Shown: in pieces, positions 34,701 through 43,239 of the stretch
Layout of the letters: every line of letters begins with the position of its first letter
Numbering within the stretch: position 1 is the first letter of the stretch
Assembly (NCBI GenBank): GCA_024742935.1
Contig: JANSXN010000017.1
Coordinates: forward strand, 1-45,348
Direction of reading: 5' to 3'
Length of the DNA: 45,348 bases
Source: Flavobacteriaceae bacterium
GTDB lineage: Bacteria > Bacteroidota > Bacteroidia > Flavobacteriales > Flavobacteriaceae
The notes under the pieces: model-generated
Seen by the model: only the letters and a program-made list of their open reading frames with translations
What the model was told of the DNA's origin: nothing
The model's database searches: none
Made by a program: the position numbers and the translations under genes

Positions 34701-36062
34701 TTACGCTGTACTCTCTTCGGACTTTTCTTCAATGTTTTCGTTTGGTTTACCAATAATTTTCAAATAAAAATAACCCAATAGTCCGGCAATGATAGAGGCA
34801 GAGAGGATACCCATTTTTGCTTGTGTTTCATAGATTTCACTTTCATAAGCAAGGTCTGTAATAAACAGAGACATTGTAAAACCAATCGCGGCAAGAAAAC
34901 CGAGTCCAAAAATATGTTTCCATCCAATGCCCTTTGGTAAGGAACACACCTTGAGGAGAACCATTAGTTTGGTAAAGAGAAAAATACCTGCAATTTTTCC
35001 AACAATGAGTCCCAGAATGACTCCAAGGGTCACCGGACTTTGAAAAAAGGAAAAGGACTCAGCGTCAATGGTAACACCGGCATTTGCAAAAGCAAACAAC
35101 GGTAATACAATGAAGCTCACAAAAGGATGCAAAGCGTGCTCCAGTCTTTGAAGAGGTGGAGTTGCATCTTCTGTCAATTGTGAGAATTTTTCAATGGTTT
35201 CAGTTATCATTTCATCGCTATGTGGCTCTTTTGCTTTTGATTTCAATCGATACCGTTTTATTTTTGAGCTTAACAGCCTTGCTTTACGCAGAAATAATGA
35301 GGTGTTGATTCGTTTACTTGTTGGGATTGTAAAAGCTGCCAAAACTGCTGCAATGGTAGCATGAACTCCCGAAAGTAATATTGCTAACCACAAACCGCCA
35401 ATACCCATTACCGCATAAAAAATGGTATTTCTTATTCCCACCCGATTCGCCATGAACAAGACAAATAAAAAGAAGGCTCCCATAGCTAAATTATTCATAG
35501 ATATTTCTGAAGTGTAAAAAAAGGCAATAACCAAAACGGCACCCAAATCATCGACAATTGCAATAGCCGTCAAAAACACTTTCAGCGAAAGCGGCACTTT
35601 GTCACCCAATAAATACAAGATACCCAATGCAAATGCGATATCTGTTGCCATCGGGATACCCCAACCGGCAGCAGCATCAGTTCCCTGAGTAAAAGCGAAA
35701 AAAATCAATGCCGGAAAAACCATGCCTCCCACAGCAGCAACAACCGGAAGCATTGCACCTCTAAAACTGGCCAATTCACCCTGCATCAACTCTCGTTTTA
35801 ACTCCATTCCCACTAAGAAAAAAAACATAGACATAAGTCCGTCGTTAATCCAATGCAGCAGGTTTTTCTTGATAACAAAATCCTCAAAACCAATATAAAT
35901 GTATTGTTTCCAAAAATTGTGATAGGACTCAGCCAGAGGAGAGTTTGCAACAATCATTGCCAGTGTGGCTGCCACAATTAATAGGATGCCAACAGAAGTT
36001 TTCTTTTCAATAAAATGCTTAATTGGAAGAATGAGGTAGAGGTCAAGATTGGACTTTTTCAT
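34701..36062 (-). CDS. nhaA: Na+/H+ antiporter NhaA
   Basis: A 453-residue inner-membrane antiporter that exports Na+ in exchange for H+. About 12 membrane segments are visible. The ion-binding pair Asp171-Asp172 lies in AIAIVDDLGAV, with the upstream NDGLMSMFFFLVGMELKRE and the MATDIAFALGILYLLGD segments characteristic of NhaA. A charged loop of about 50 residues (SKIKRYRLKSKAKE and following, about 265-300) is longer than in E. coli, and the C-terminus is acidic. Single gene, with a TAnnTTTG box upstream. Salt adaptation fits a marine organism. Confidence 0.95.
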   Translation of the reverse strand: MKKSNLDLYLILPIKHFIEKKTSVGILLIVAATLAMIVANSPLAESYHNFWKQYIYIGFEDFVIKKNLLHWINDGLMSMFFFLVGMELKRELMQGELASFRGAMLPVVAAVGGMVFPALIFFAFTQGTDAAAGWGIPMATDIAFALGILYLLGDKVPLSLKVFLTAIAIVDDLGAVLVIAFFYTSEISMNNLAMGAFFLFVLFMANRVGIRNTIFYAVMGIGGLWLAILLSGVHATIAAVLAAFTIPTSKRINTSLFLRKARLLSSKIKRYRLKSKAKEPHSDEMITETIEKFSQLTEDATPPLQRLEHALHPFVSFIVLPLFAFANAGVTIDAESFSFFQSPVTLGVILGLIVGKIAGIFLFTKLMVLLKVCSLPKGIGWKHIFGLGFLAAIGFTMSLFITDLAYESEIYETQAKMGILSASIIAGLLGYFYLKIIGKPNENIEEKSEESTA

Positions 36063-36109
36063 AGAAAAATATTTTTAATAAAATCCTAAGATTGTATCAA
36101 AATAGTTTT

Positions 36110-36117
36110 CAAAAGTA
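36110..36117 (-). promoter_or_regulatory. -7 box of the nhaA promoter
   Basis: On the minus strand this reads TACTTTTG (TAnnTTTG), about 48 bases before the nhaA ATG at 36062. A TTG lies further upstream but at the wrong spacing. Confidence 0.36.
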
Positions 36118-36166
36118 CCTTTAAAATAGCAGCATAAATATGACAAAAGTCAGTTATAAAGTCTGT

Positions 36167-38041
36167 TTATTCCTCTTGCTTTAAGGATAATTCAAACCAG
36201 CGTTCTGTTTTAGATTCAAGAGTTTGAATCAGGTTTTGAAGTTGGTTTGATTTCTCACTTATTTGCTCAACACTCCAGTTTTGATTTGTAAAAGCTGCTT
36301 CAAGTTTTTCTTTTTCGGCTTCCATTTTTTGAATTTCGCTTTCCAGTTTGCTGAATTCTTTTTGCTCGTTATAAGAAAGCTTTGGACTGTTAGTGTCTTT
36401 TTTCCAGGATTTTTTGGGTGTTGAACTATCTGCTTTTTCTTCTTTGTTTTCTTTTTCAGAACTGTCTTCATAGGCTCTGAAGTCACTGTAGTTGCCGGGA
36501 AAATCTTCAATCTCTGCGTTACCGCGAAAAACAAATAGATGATCTACAATTTTATCCATAAAGTATCTGTCGTGAGAAACTACAATCAAACAGCCCGGAA
36601 AATCAAGCAAGAAGGATTCAAGTACATTTAAAGTTACTATATCCAAATCGTTTGTGGGCTCATCGAGAATCAGAAAATTGGGGTTTTGAATTAAAACGGT
36701 GCACAAATAGAGTCTCTTTCGTTCTCCACCACTCAATTTCTCTACAAAATCATATTGTTTTTTTCTATCAAACAGAAAGCGTTCCAGCAGTTGTTGTGCA
36801 GAAATTTGCCTCCCTTTTTTTAACGGAATGAAATCGCCAAATTCTCTAATTACATCAATTACTTTTTGACCTTCTTTTATTTTTATTCCATCTTGAGTAT
36901 AGTAACCAAATTGTATGGTTTCACCAATGATGACTTTACCACCATCCGGCTGAAGTTTTCCGGTGAGTATGTTTAAAAAGGTTGATTTTCCGGTACCGTT
37001 TTTACCAATGATGCCAATGCGCTCTCCTTTAATAAAGTTAAAATTAAATTTGTCAAGGATTTTTAAGTCATCAAATGATTTGGAGACATTGTGAAACTCG
37101 ACAATTTTACTGCCCAGACGTTCCATATTGATTTCGAGTTCTATCTCGTGGTTGTTTCTACGTTTTCCTGCACGTTCTTTTATCTCGTGAAAATCCTGTA
37201 TGCGCGATTTACTTTTTGTGGTGCGTGCTTTAGGCTGACGACGCATCCAGTCCAGTTCTTTTTTAAAGAGTTGTTTTGCTTTTCCGGTTTCAGATAGCTC
37301 AGCTTCAATGCGGGCTTCCTTTTTTTCGAGATAGTATGAATAGCTTCCTTTGTAGCTGTAGAGTTGCCCATCTTCGAGTTCGACAATTTCGTTACAAACG
37401 CGTTCCAGAAAGTAGCGGTCGTGTGTAACCATAAAAAGTGTGATGCTTTCTTTTGCAAAAAAGGCTTCCAACCATTCGATCATTTCGAGGTCAAGATGGT
37501 TTGTGGGCTCGTCGAGAATCAATAAATCAGGTTTGCTAAGCAGGGCATTTGCCAGAGCAAGTCGTTTTTTTTGACCCCCACTCAACTGATTGACTTTTTT
37601 AGAAAGGTCGTCCAGTTTTAGTTTTGATAAAACTTGGGTGTATAAGGTTTCAAAATCCCAAGCTTGATGCGCTTCCATTTCTTCAAAAGCCTTTTGATAT
37701 GCCTCAGCATCATCCGGGTTTTTGAGGGCTTTCTCATAGCGGGCAATCACTTTTAGAATTTCATTTTCAGAGTCAAAAACAGTTTCTTCAATCGTGAGGT
37801 TTTCGTTAAAAACAGGGTCTTGAGACAAGTAAGTTACTACTATATTTTTTCTGTAAACTACTGTGCCGGAATCTGCTGAGTCCAATCCTGCCAAAATATT
37901 GAGGATGGAGGTTTTACCGGTTCCATTTTTTGCGACAAAGCCTATTTTCTGACCTTCATTGATTCCAAATGAGAGATTTTCAAACAAAACCAATTCGCCA
38001 TAAGACTTAGAAATATTTTCAACTGAAAGATAATTTATCAC
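36167..38041 (-). CDS. ABC-F family ATPase, Uup-like
   Basis: A 624-residue cytoplasmic protein with two ABC domains and no membrane segments. NBD1 has Walker A AKNGTGKT at 37-44 and LSGGQKKRLALANAL. NBD2 has GKNGTGKST and LSGGERKRLYLCTVL, with LDEPTNHLD and LDEPTNDLD Walker B motifs. A charged P-site-tRNA interaction linker lies between the domains, and a C-terminal Lys/Glu-rich coiled coil suggests the Uup class. ABC-F proteins act on the ribosome. The frame opens at a TTG (38059). The GTG at 38041 gives the usual MINYLSVENISKSYGE start and is preferred, without strong proof. Confidence 0.9.
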   Translation of the reverse strand: MINYLSVENISKSYGELVLFENLSFGINEGQKIGFVAKNGTGKTSILNILAGLDSADSGTVVYRKNIVVTYLSQDPVFNENLTIEETVFDSENEILKVIARYEKALKNPDDAEAYQKAFEEMEAHQAWDFETLYTQVLSKLKLDDLSKKVNQLSGGQKKRLALANALLSKPDLLILDEPTNHLDLEMIEWLEAFFAKESITLFMVTHDRYFLERVCNEIVELEDGQLYSYKGSYSYYLEKKEARIEAELSETGKAKQLFKKELDWMRRQPKARTTKSKSRIQDFHEIKERAGKRRNNHEIELEINMERLGSKIVEFHNVSKSFDDLKILDKFNFNFIKGERIGIIGKNGTGKSTFLNILTGKLQPDGGKVIIGETIQFGYYTQDGIKIKEGQKVIDVIREFGDFIPLKKGRQISAQQLLERFLFDRKKQYDFVEKLSGGERKRLYLCTVLIQNPNFLILDEPTNDLDIVTLNVLESFLLDFPGCLIVVSHDRYFMDKIVDHLFVFRGNAEIEDFPGNYSDFRAYEDSSEKENKEEKADSSTPKKSWKKDTNSPKLSYNEQKEFSKLESEIQKMEAEKEKLEAAFTNQNWSVEQISEKSNQLQNLIQTLESKTERWFELSLKQEE

Positions 38042-38210
38042 TTTTTTAATTTTATGCAAAAGAAAGTAAAATTAACCGATTTAAAGAACATTTTAAGAAA
38101 TCTGAGGGTACAGTTTGCAATATTTTTAAGAGTAAATGGTTTTGACATAGCCGCAAAGAGAAGAGAATAATTAAAAGCCTAAAAATTTCATAATTAAACT
38201 TGTTAGACTA

Positions 38211-38218
38211 TATTTGTT
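38211..38218 (+). promoter_or_regulatory. -7 box of the polysaccharide locus promoter
   Basis: TATATTTG is a full TAnnTTTG match about 20 bases before the ATG at 38239. It falls inside the upstream extension of the open frame, which supports the ATG at 38239 as start. No -33 TTG at normal spacing. Confidence 0.42.
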
Positions 38219-38238
38219 TTGAACTTGACTTTTTAGAA

Positions 38239-39033
38239 ATGAACAAACCCCTCATATATTTCACCCTGTTGATTTTACTTAGTACTGTCTCCTGTATTCC
38301 CACAAAAAGGCTCGCTTATCTTCAGCAAGATTCAAAGGATACCGAAGCAGATTTTACAATAACTAAAAAGCCCGATCCTTACCGTATTCAAGTCAATGAT
38401 TTACTCAGCATACGAATCAAGTCTTTGGATCAAAGCGAAGTGGGAATGTTTAACCCCATTGGTGATGAGAATCCTAATGCAACAGGAGAGGAGCGTCTTT
38501 ACTACGATGGTTTTTTAGTAGATGCCCACGGCAATATTAGAATGCCCACTTTAGGTGAGGTTAATGTACTGGGATATACCGTTGATGAAATTAGAGAAAA
38601 ATTAGAAAAGGAATTGCTTGAAAATTACTTTAAGGAGGAGGCCAATATTTTTGTTACGGTAAAAATAGCGGGAATCAGATATACCATTAATGGTGAAATT
38701 GGAAGCCCCGGATCAAAAATAATTTACAGAGATGAACTTACACTTATGGAAGCCATTGCAAATTCCGGCGATATTACTTTAACCGGTGATCGCAGGGATG
38801 TGGTAATCGTAAGGCAATATCCTTATGGTCAACGTGTTCACCACATAGACCTTACTACCATAGAAGCAGTAAATTCTCCCTATTATTATGTAAAACCAAA
38901 TGATTTAATTCTTATAAATCCTTTACCTCAAAAATCATTTGGCTCCGGAACTACCGCAATACAATCTATTACAACAATCGCATCAATCTTGAGTTTATTA
39001 ACTACAACAATTCTATTATTTAACAGACTATAA
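38239..39033 (+). CDS. Wza-like polysaccharide export lipoprotein
   Basis: A 264-residue outer-membrane/periplasmic lipoprotein for capsule or exopolysaccharide export. The signal peptide ends in STVSC with Cys19 as lipid site. The Poly_export domain begins PYRIQVNDLLSIRIKSLD and continues with the YDGFLVDAHGNIRMPTLGEV strand. The SLBB-like part has YTINGEIGSPGSKIIYRDELTLMEAI. A C-terminal hydrophobic helix (SITTIASILSLLTTTILLF) follows. It is smaller than enterobacterial Wza, as usual in Bacteroidota. It precedes the Wzc-like gene by 4 bases. Confidence 0.93.
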   Translation: MNKPLIYFTLLILLSTVSCIPTKRLAYLQQDSKDTEADFTITKKPDPYRIQVNDLLSIRIKSLDQSEVGMFNPIGDENPNATGEERLYYDGFLVDAHGNIRMPTLGEVNVLGYTVDEIREKLEKELLENYFKEEANIFVTVKIAGIRYTINGEIGSPGSKIIYRDELTLMEAIANSGDITLTGDRRDVVIVRQYPYGQRVHHIDLTTIEAVNSPYYYVKPNDLILINPLPQKSFGSGTTAIQSITTIASILSLLTTTILLFNRL

Positions 39034-39037
39034 GAAT

Positions 39038-41485
39038 ATGGATGAGGAATTTGAAATAGATCAACTGCAAACTAATTTTGATTTCAAAGGGTTTTTAATT
39101 AAGCTGGTTTCCTACTGGCCTTTATTTCTTATTTCTTTGATCATAGCCTTTAGTATCGCATATTACATCAATGTAAGAAAGCTTCCGGTTTATCAAATGT
39201 CAAATATGATCTCTGTAAAAGACGATCAAAACCCATTCTTTACAACAAATACAAGTCTTACTTTTAACTGGGGAGGCACCACAGATAAAGTGAACACCGC
39301 GATGGTAACCCTTAACACCCGCTCCCATAATGAAAAGGTTGTTGAGCGACTACAATTCTATTTAAAGTATCTGAAAGATGGAAAATACCAACTGGAAAAT
39401 GCCTATGCTCAAACACCTTTTATTGTAAATGTCGATACAAGTCAGTATCAAATTTTAAATAAATTAATCAGCATTCAGGTTAAGGATTCTATGACTTATA
39501 CCTTGAGTGCTTCTTTTGAACAGGGGTTTTATCCCACTCAAAATTACCACACTAAGGAGCGAAGCAGAATTGAGATGCCCACAGAAGATTTTGAACGTGA
39601 TTTTCAATTTGGTCAAAAGCTAACACTACCCTTTTTCAGTGGTACAATTGAAAGGTCAGAAAGAGGATTGCAAACGGGTAAACCCTTTTATATTCAATTT
39701 AGGAATTTTGATGGCGTGGTATCTGGTTACAGAAACATTAACATTCAACCCGAGTCTCAGGGATCATCTGTTTTAAACTTGCGATTAACAGGTAATAACA
39801 AAGCTGAACTTGTTGACTATTTGAATGCTACAGTACAGGTTTTGAGTGAAGATGTTTTGGAAAGAAAAAATCTTTTTGCAACAAAAACAATACAGTTTAT
39901 TGACAGCACACTTGCTATCAAAACAGGAGAACTTTCTGAGGTACAAAGTGAGCTGGATGCTTTTAAAAGTGCTTCTTCTGTCTATGATCTTAGCACAGAA
40001 GGTCAGGAAATAAGCAGTAAATTGAAAGTTCTTGATGCCAAAAAAAGTACTATTGAACAACAAATTGAATACTACAATACCCTTGAGGAGTATTTAATGA
40101 GTAGGACAGACTATACCTCTGTGCCGGCACCTTCAGTAGTGGGAATTACAGAGGCGAGTATTGTCTCTGGTGTAAGCAGAATTGTTTCACTTGCTGAAGA
40201 ACGAAATAAATTGCAATATTCATTTAGAGAGGGTGCACCCGTATTTGCAGATATAGACAGGCAGATAAATGCTGTAAAAGCCGTTTTATTTGAAAATATG
40301 ACGTCCTCAAAATCACTTAAGAATTCAGAAATTAACGATATAAACAGAGAGATTGCAGAAGCCGAAAGAGATATTAGAAGATTGCCGAAGGAACAGCAAC
40401 AGTTGTTGCAAATTCAACGACGTTTTGACTTAAGTAACCAAGCATATAATTTATTTTTAGCAAAACGCAGTGAAGCAGGACTGGTTAAGGCAGCAAACGT
40501 TAGCGATGTCATTGTGATTGATTCTGCAAAAGATATTGGTGGAGGACAGGTGGGGCCAAACAATCAATTGAATTATGTAATGGCTGCTATTTTTGGCTTT
40601 TTTATTCCTTTTGTATTTGTTTTCTTAATAGTGTTTTTTGATAACAAAATCCACACAACACAAGAGATTAACAGACTTTCTCCCATACCGGTTCTTGGGG
40701 TTGTGGGAAAAAGTAAGCGAAATGACAACCTGGTGGTTCTCAATAAGCCAAAATCTGCTATTGCAGAATCCTTCAGGTCCTTAAGATCCAGTCTTCAATT
40801 CATGTACAAAAAGCGAGGGATTGAAGGAGCAAAAACAGTTTTGGTTACCTCTTCTGTGAGTGGCGAAGGAAAAACCTTTTGTTCAATTAATATAGCTTCG
40901 GTTTTCGCTTTAAGTGAAAAAAGAACCATACTATTAGGCCTAGACCTCAGAAAGCCAAAGATATTTGATGATTTTAATATCACAAATGATAAAGGAATTG
41001 TAAATTACCTTATCAATGATGCTAATCTGGCAGATATTGTCCAAAAAACCAAAATTCACAACCTTGATATTGCTACTTCGGGACCCATACCTCCCAACCC
41101 CTCTGAATTGATTATCGGTGAGCGAATGTCTGAACTCATTGATGAACTCTCAAAGGTGTATGACTATATTGTTATTGATTCCCCTCCACTTGCTTTAGTT
41201 TCTGATGCTCTGGAATTGGTTAAATATGCAGATGCTACAATTTATGTGGTTCGTCAAAATTATACAAGAAAGGGAATGCTGGCTGTAATAAATGACAAAT
41301 ACAAAACAGGTGAAGTAAAACACATTAGTTTTGTTATGAATTATTACCAACTTAAAGCCAAATATGGCTATGGGTATGGCTACGGTTATGGGTATGGCTA
41401 CGGCTATGGTAATTACAATAATGGATACCACGATGATGATAAAAAAGAAACTTTCTTAAAGAAACTTTTCAAGAAGAAAAAGTAA
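39038..41485 (+). CDS. Wzc-like chain-length regulator with BY-kinase domain
   Basis: An 815-residue inner-membrane protein that controls polymer length and phosphorylates tyrosines. It has an N-terminal cytoplasmic tail, then the first membrane helix (about 24-46) and the Wzz/periplasmic region with long coiled coils (about 280-470). The second helix is at about 510-535. The cytoplasmic BY-kinase domain carries Walker A SGEGKT at 608-613, Walker A' LGLDLRKPK and Walker B VIDSPP. The tail has eight Tyr-Gly pairs (residues 776-791), followed by NYNNGYHDDD and a Lys-rich end. These tyrosines are the likely autophosphorylation cluster. It is between the Wza-like and sugar transferase genes. Confidence 0.94.
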   Translation: MDEEFEIDQLQTNFDFKGFLIKLVSYWPLFLISLIIAFSIAYYINVRKLPVYQMSNMISVKDDQNPFFTTNTSLTFNWGGTTDKVNTAMVTLNTRSHNEKVVERLQFYLKYLKDGKYQLENAYAQTPFIVNVDTSQYQILNKLISIQVKDSMTYTLSASFEQGFYPTQNYHTKERSRIEMPTEDFERDFQFGQKLTLPFFSGTIERSERGLQTGKPFYIQFRNFDGVVSGYRNINIQPESQGSSVLNLRLTGNNKAELVDYLNATVQVLSEDVLERKNLFATKTIQFIDSTLAIKTGELSEVQSELDAFKSASSVYDLSTEGQEISSKLKVLDAKKSTIEQQIEYYNTLEEYLMSRTDYTSVPAPSVVGITEASIVSGVSRIVSLAEERNKLQYSFREGAPVFADIDRQINAVKAVLFENMTSSKSLKNSEINDINREIAEAERDIRRLPKEQQQLLQIQRRFDLSNQAYNLFLAKRSEAGLVKAANVSDVIVIDSAKDIGGGQVGPNNQLNYVMAAIFGFFIPFVFVFLIVFFDNKIHTTQEINRLSPIPVLGVVGKSKRNDNLVVLNKPKSAIAESFRSLRSSLQFMYKKRGIEGAKTVLVTSSVSGEGKTFCSINIASVFALSEKRTILLGLDLRKPKIFDDFNITNDKGIVNYLINDANLADIVQKTKIHNLDIATSGPIPPNPSELIIGERMSELIDELSKVYDYIVIDSPPLALVSDALELVKYADATIYVVRQNYTRKGMLAVINDKYKTGEVKHISFVMNYYQLKAKYGYGYGYGYGYGYGYGNYNNGYHDDDKKETFLKKLFKKKK
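41363..41410 (+). repeat. Hexamer repeat encoding (Tyr-Gly)8
   Basis: Eight in-frame copies of TAYGGN. An 18-base unit (TATGGGTATGGCTACGGY) occurs twice in a row, 41369-41386 and 41387-41404, differing only at the last base. It encodes the Tyr-Gly tail of the Wzc-like kinase. Confidence 0.9.
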
Positions 41486-41540
41486 ACATAAAGGCACTTC
41501 GAGTCATTCTCAATTATTGAATTTAACCAATCACTGCTAA

Positions 41541-42137
41541 ATGTTGTCACTAAATCAACAAATTTTAAAAAGAACTTTTGATATTAGTGTTTCTTTTTTG
41601 GTATTGTTAATCCTAATTTTACCCTTAATTTTGTTGCTTTTAATATCAAGAATCAATTTTGGGTTACCGGGACTTTTTATTCAAAACCGAATTGGTAAAG
41701 ATGGAAAACGGTTCAAAATGTATAAAATAAGAACCTTAAAAGGTCAGAAACATCATACGATTGAAGAGATTGAAAGCCATCAAACAAAATGGGGCTCCTG
41801 GTTGAGAAAATCAAAACTTGATGAATTACCCCAATTATTGAATGTTCTAAAAGGCGATATGAGTTTGGTGGGACCCAGACCTGATTTGCCGGGTTATGCT
41901 GATCAACTCGAAGGTGATGACCGTTTGATTTTAAAAGTGAGACCGGGCATAACAGGACCTGCCACACTGAAATACAAAAATGAAGACCAAATTCTTAGAA
42001 ATAAAAATAATCCTCAGCAATACAATGATGAAGTTATTTGGCCGGATAAGGTTGCGATTAATAAAGAATACATTCTTAACTGGACTTTTTTAAAAGATTT
42101 AAAATACATATATAAATCTGTAATATATTTTAAATAA
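41541..42137 (+). CDS. Initiating sugar-phosphate transferase (Bac_transf, WcaJ/PglC-like)
   Basis: A 198-residue minimal-core polyprenol-phosphate phosphoglycosyl transferase, which puts the first sugar phosphate onto undecaprenyl phosphate. A re-entrant hydrophobic helix (about 14-37) precedes KMYKIRTLKG. The catalytic Asp94-Glu95 is in KLDELPQL, then GDMSLVGPRPDLPGY and the RPGITGPAT motif. It is the short type, lacking the large N-terminal membrane part of WcaJ. A UDP-sugar epimerase follows, so the substrate may be a UDP-N-acetylated sugar (inferred). Confidence 0.92.
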   Translation: MLSLNQQILKRTFDISVSFLVLLILILPLILLLLISRINFGLPGLFIQNRIGKDGKRFKMYKIRTLKGQKHHTIEEIESHQTKWGSWLRKSKLDELPQLLNVLKGDMSLVGPRPDLPGYADQLEGDDRLILKVRPGITGPATLKYKNEDQILRNKNNPQQYNDEVIWPDKVAINKEYILNWTFLKDLKYIYKSVIYFK

Positions 42138-42157
42138 ATAAGTTACACATAAAGTTA

Positions 42158-42228
42158 GCTGTTTTTATAACCTATAACCCTTAAAAAAACAGCATTTATA
42201 CTTAAATTGATTATGATTCTTAAGGGTT
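42158..42228 (+). promoter_or_regulatory. Interleaved inverted repeats (predicted pseudoknot) in the epimerase leader
   Basis: GCTGTTTTT (42158-42166) pairs with AAAAACAGC (42185-42193), and AACCCTTAA (42176-42184) pairs with TTAAGGGTT (42220-42228). Both stems are 9 perfect base pairs. The second stem starts in the loop of the first, with no base between its 5' arm and the 3' arm of stem 1: an H-type pseudoknot layout. A T-tract follows, and the ATG is 13 bases on. Stem 2 plus the T-tract could also act as a terminator or attenuator. Confidence 0.5.
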
Positions 42229-42241
42229 TAATTTTTTTAAA

Positions 42242-43222
42242 ATGCTGTATAATACAAACTATCACAACCAAGATTTATCAAAAAGTGCTTTTTTAATTAC
42301 AGGAGGAGCGGGCTTTATTGGGTCAAATTTAGTGGAGTATTTGATAAAATTTGGAGCTGGAAAAGTGAGGGTTTTAGACAATCTGGCAACCGGATTTAAG
42401 GCTAATATTGCACAATTTGAAGAATTGCCAAATTTTGAGTTTATTGAGGGTGATATCAGAGATTTGGAAACCTGTAAAAAAGCAATGAACGGTATTGACT
42501 ACGTTTCTCATCAGGCCGCTTTGGGCTCTGTGCCGCGTTCCATTAATGACCCTATAACTTCAAATGAAGTCAATATCACGGGTTTTCTCAACATGCTGGT
42601 CGCTCAAAAGGAATCTTCTTCTGTAAAACGCCTTGTTTATGCAGCTTCAAGCTCCACGTATGGTGATAGTAAAAAACTTCCAAAAATTGAAGATGAAATT
42701 GGCAGACCCTTATCTCCCTATGCAGTAACCAAGTATGTGAATGAACTTTATGCGGATGTTTTCTACAAGACTTATACTACCGAAACCATTGGATTGCGTT
42801 ATTTTAATGTCTTTGGCCCCAGGCAAAGTCCCACAGGTGCTTATGCTGCAGTAATCCCCTTGTTTATGCAGGCGTTGAAGGATCAAAAACCACCCACCAT
42901 CAATGGTGATGGAGAACAAACACGCGATTTTACATTTGTTGAAAACGCAGTTCAGGCAAATGTGAAAGCTTTCTTTGCGCCCACTAATGCTGTTAATCAA
43001 GTTTATAATGTAGCCTTTGGCGAACGCATCAGCTTAAACTATTTATGGAAAACCTTGAAGGAAATTTCAGGAATGGATTTAGAAGCGCTTTATGGCCCGC
43101 CAAGAGCAGGAGATGTTAGGGATTCACTGGCAGATATTTCAAAAGCTAATAAACACATTGATTATCAACCCACTTTTAGTGTTAAACAGGGCTTAAATAT
43201 CACATGGAAATACTTTATTTAA
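42242..43222 (+). CDS. WbpP/TviC-like UDP-N-acetylhexosamine C4-epimerase
   Basis: A 326-residue extended short-chain dehydrogenase. The NAD loop [10 protein letters not shown] is at about 20-29. Ser/Thr in AASSSTYGD (135-142) and the catalytic Tyr160-x3-Lys164 (SPYAVTK) are intact. The strings QAALGSVPRSINDPITSNEVNITGF-type substrate loop and RYFNVFGPRQSPTGAYAAVIPLF resemble UDP-GlcNAc/UDP-GalNAc 4-epimerases such as WbpP and TviC. Plain UDP-glucose epimerase is a weaker alternative. Its leader holds a predicted pseudoknot. Part of the polysaccharide locus. Confidence 0.88.
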   Translation: MLYNTNYHNQDLSKSAFLITGGAGFIGSNLVEYLIKFGAGKVRVLDNLATGFKANIAQFEELPNFEFIEGDIRDLETCKKAMNGIDYVSHQAALGSVPRSINDPITSNEVNITGFLNMLVAQKESSSVKRLVYAASSSTYGDSKKLPKIEDEIGRPLSPYAVTKYVNELYADVFYKTYTTETIGLRYFNVFGPRQSPTGAYAAVIPLFMQALKDQKPPTINGDGEQTRDFTFVENAVQANVKAFFAPTNAVNQVYNVAFGERISLNYLWKTLKEISGMDLEALYGPPRAGDVRDSLADISKANKHIDYQPTFSVKQGLNITWKYFI

Positions 43223-43239
43223 TCCATCAATTATAAAAA

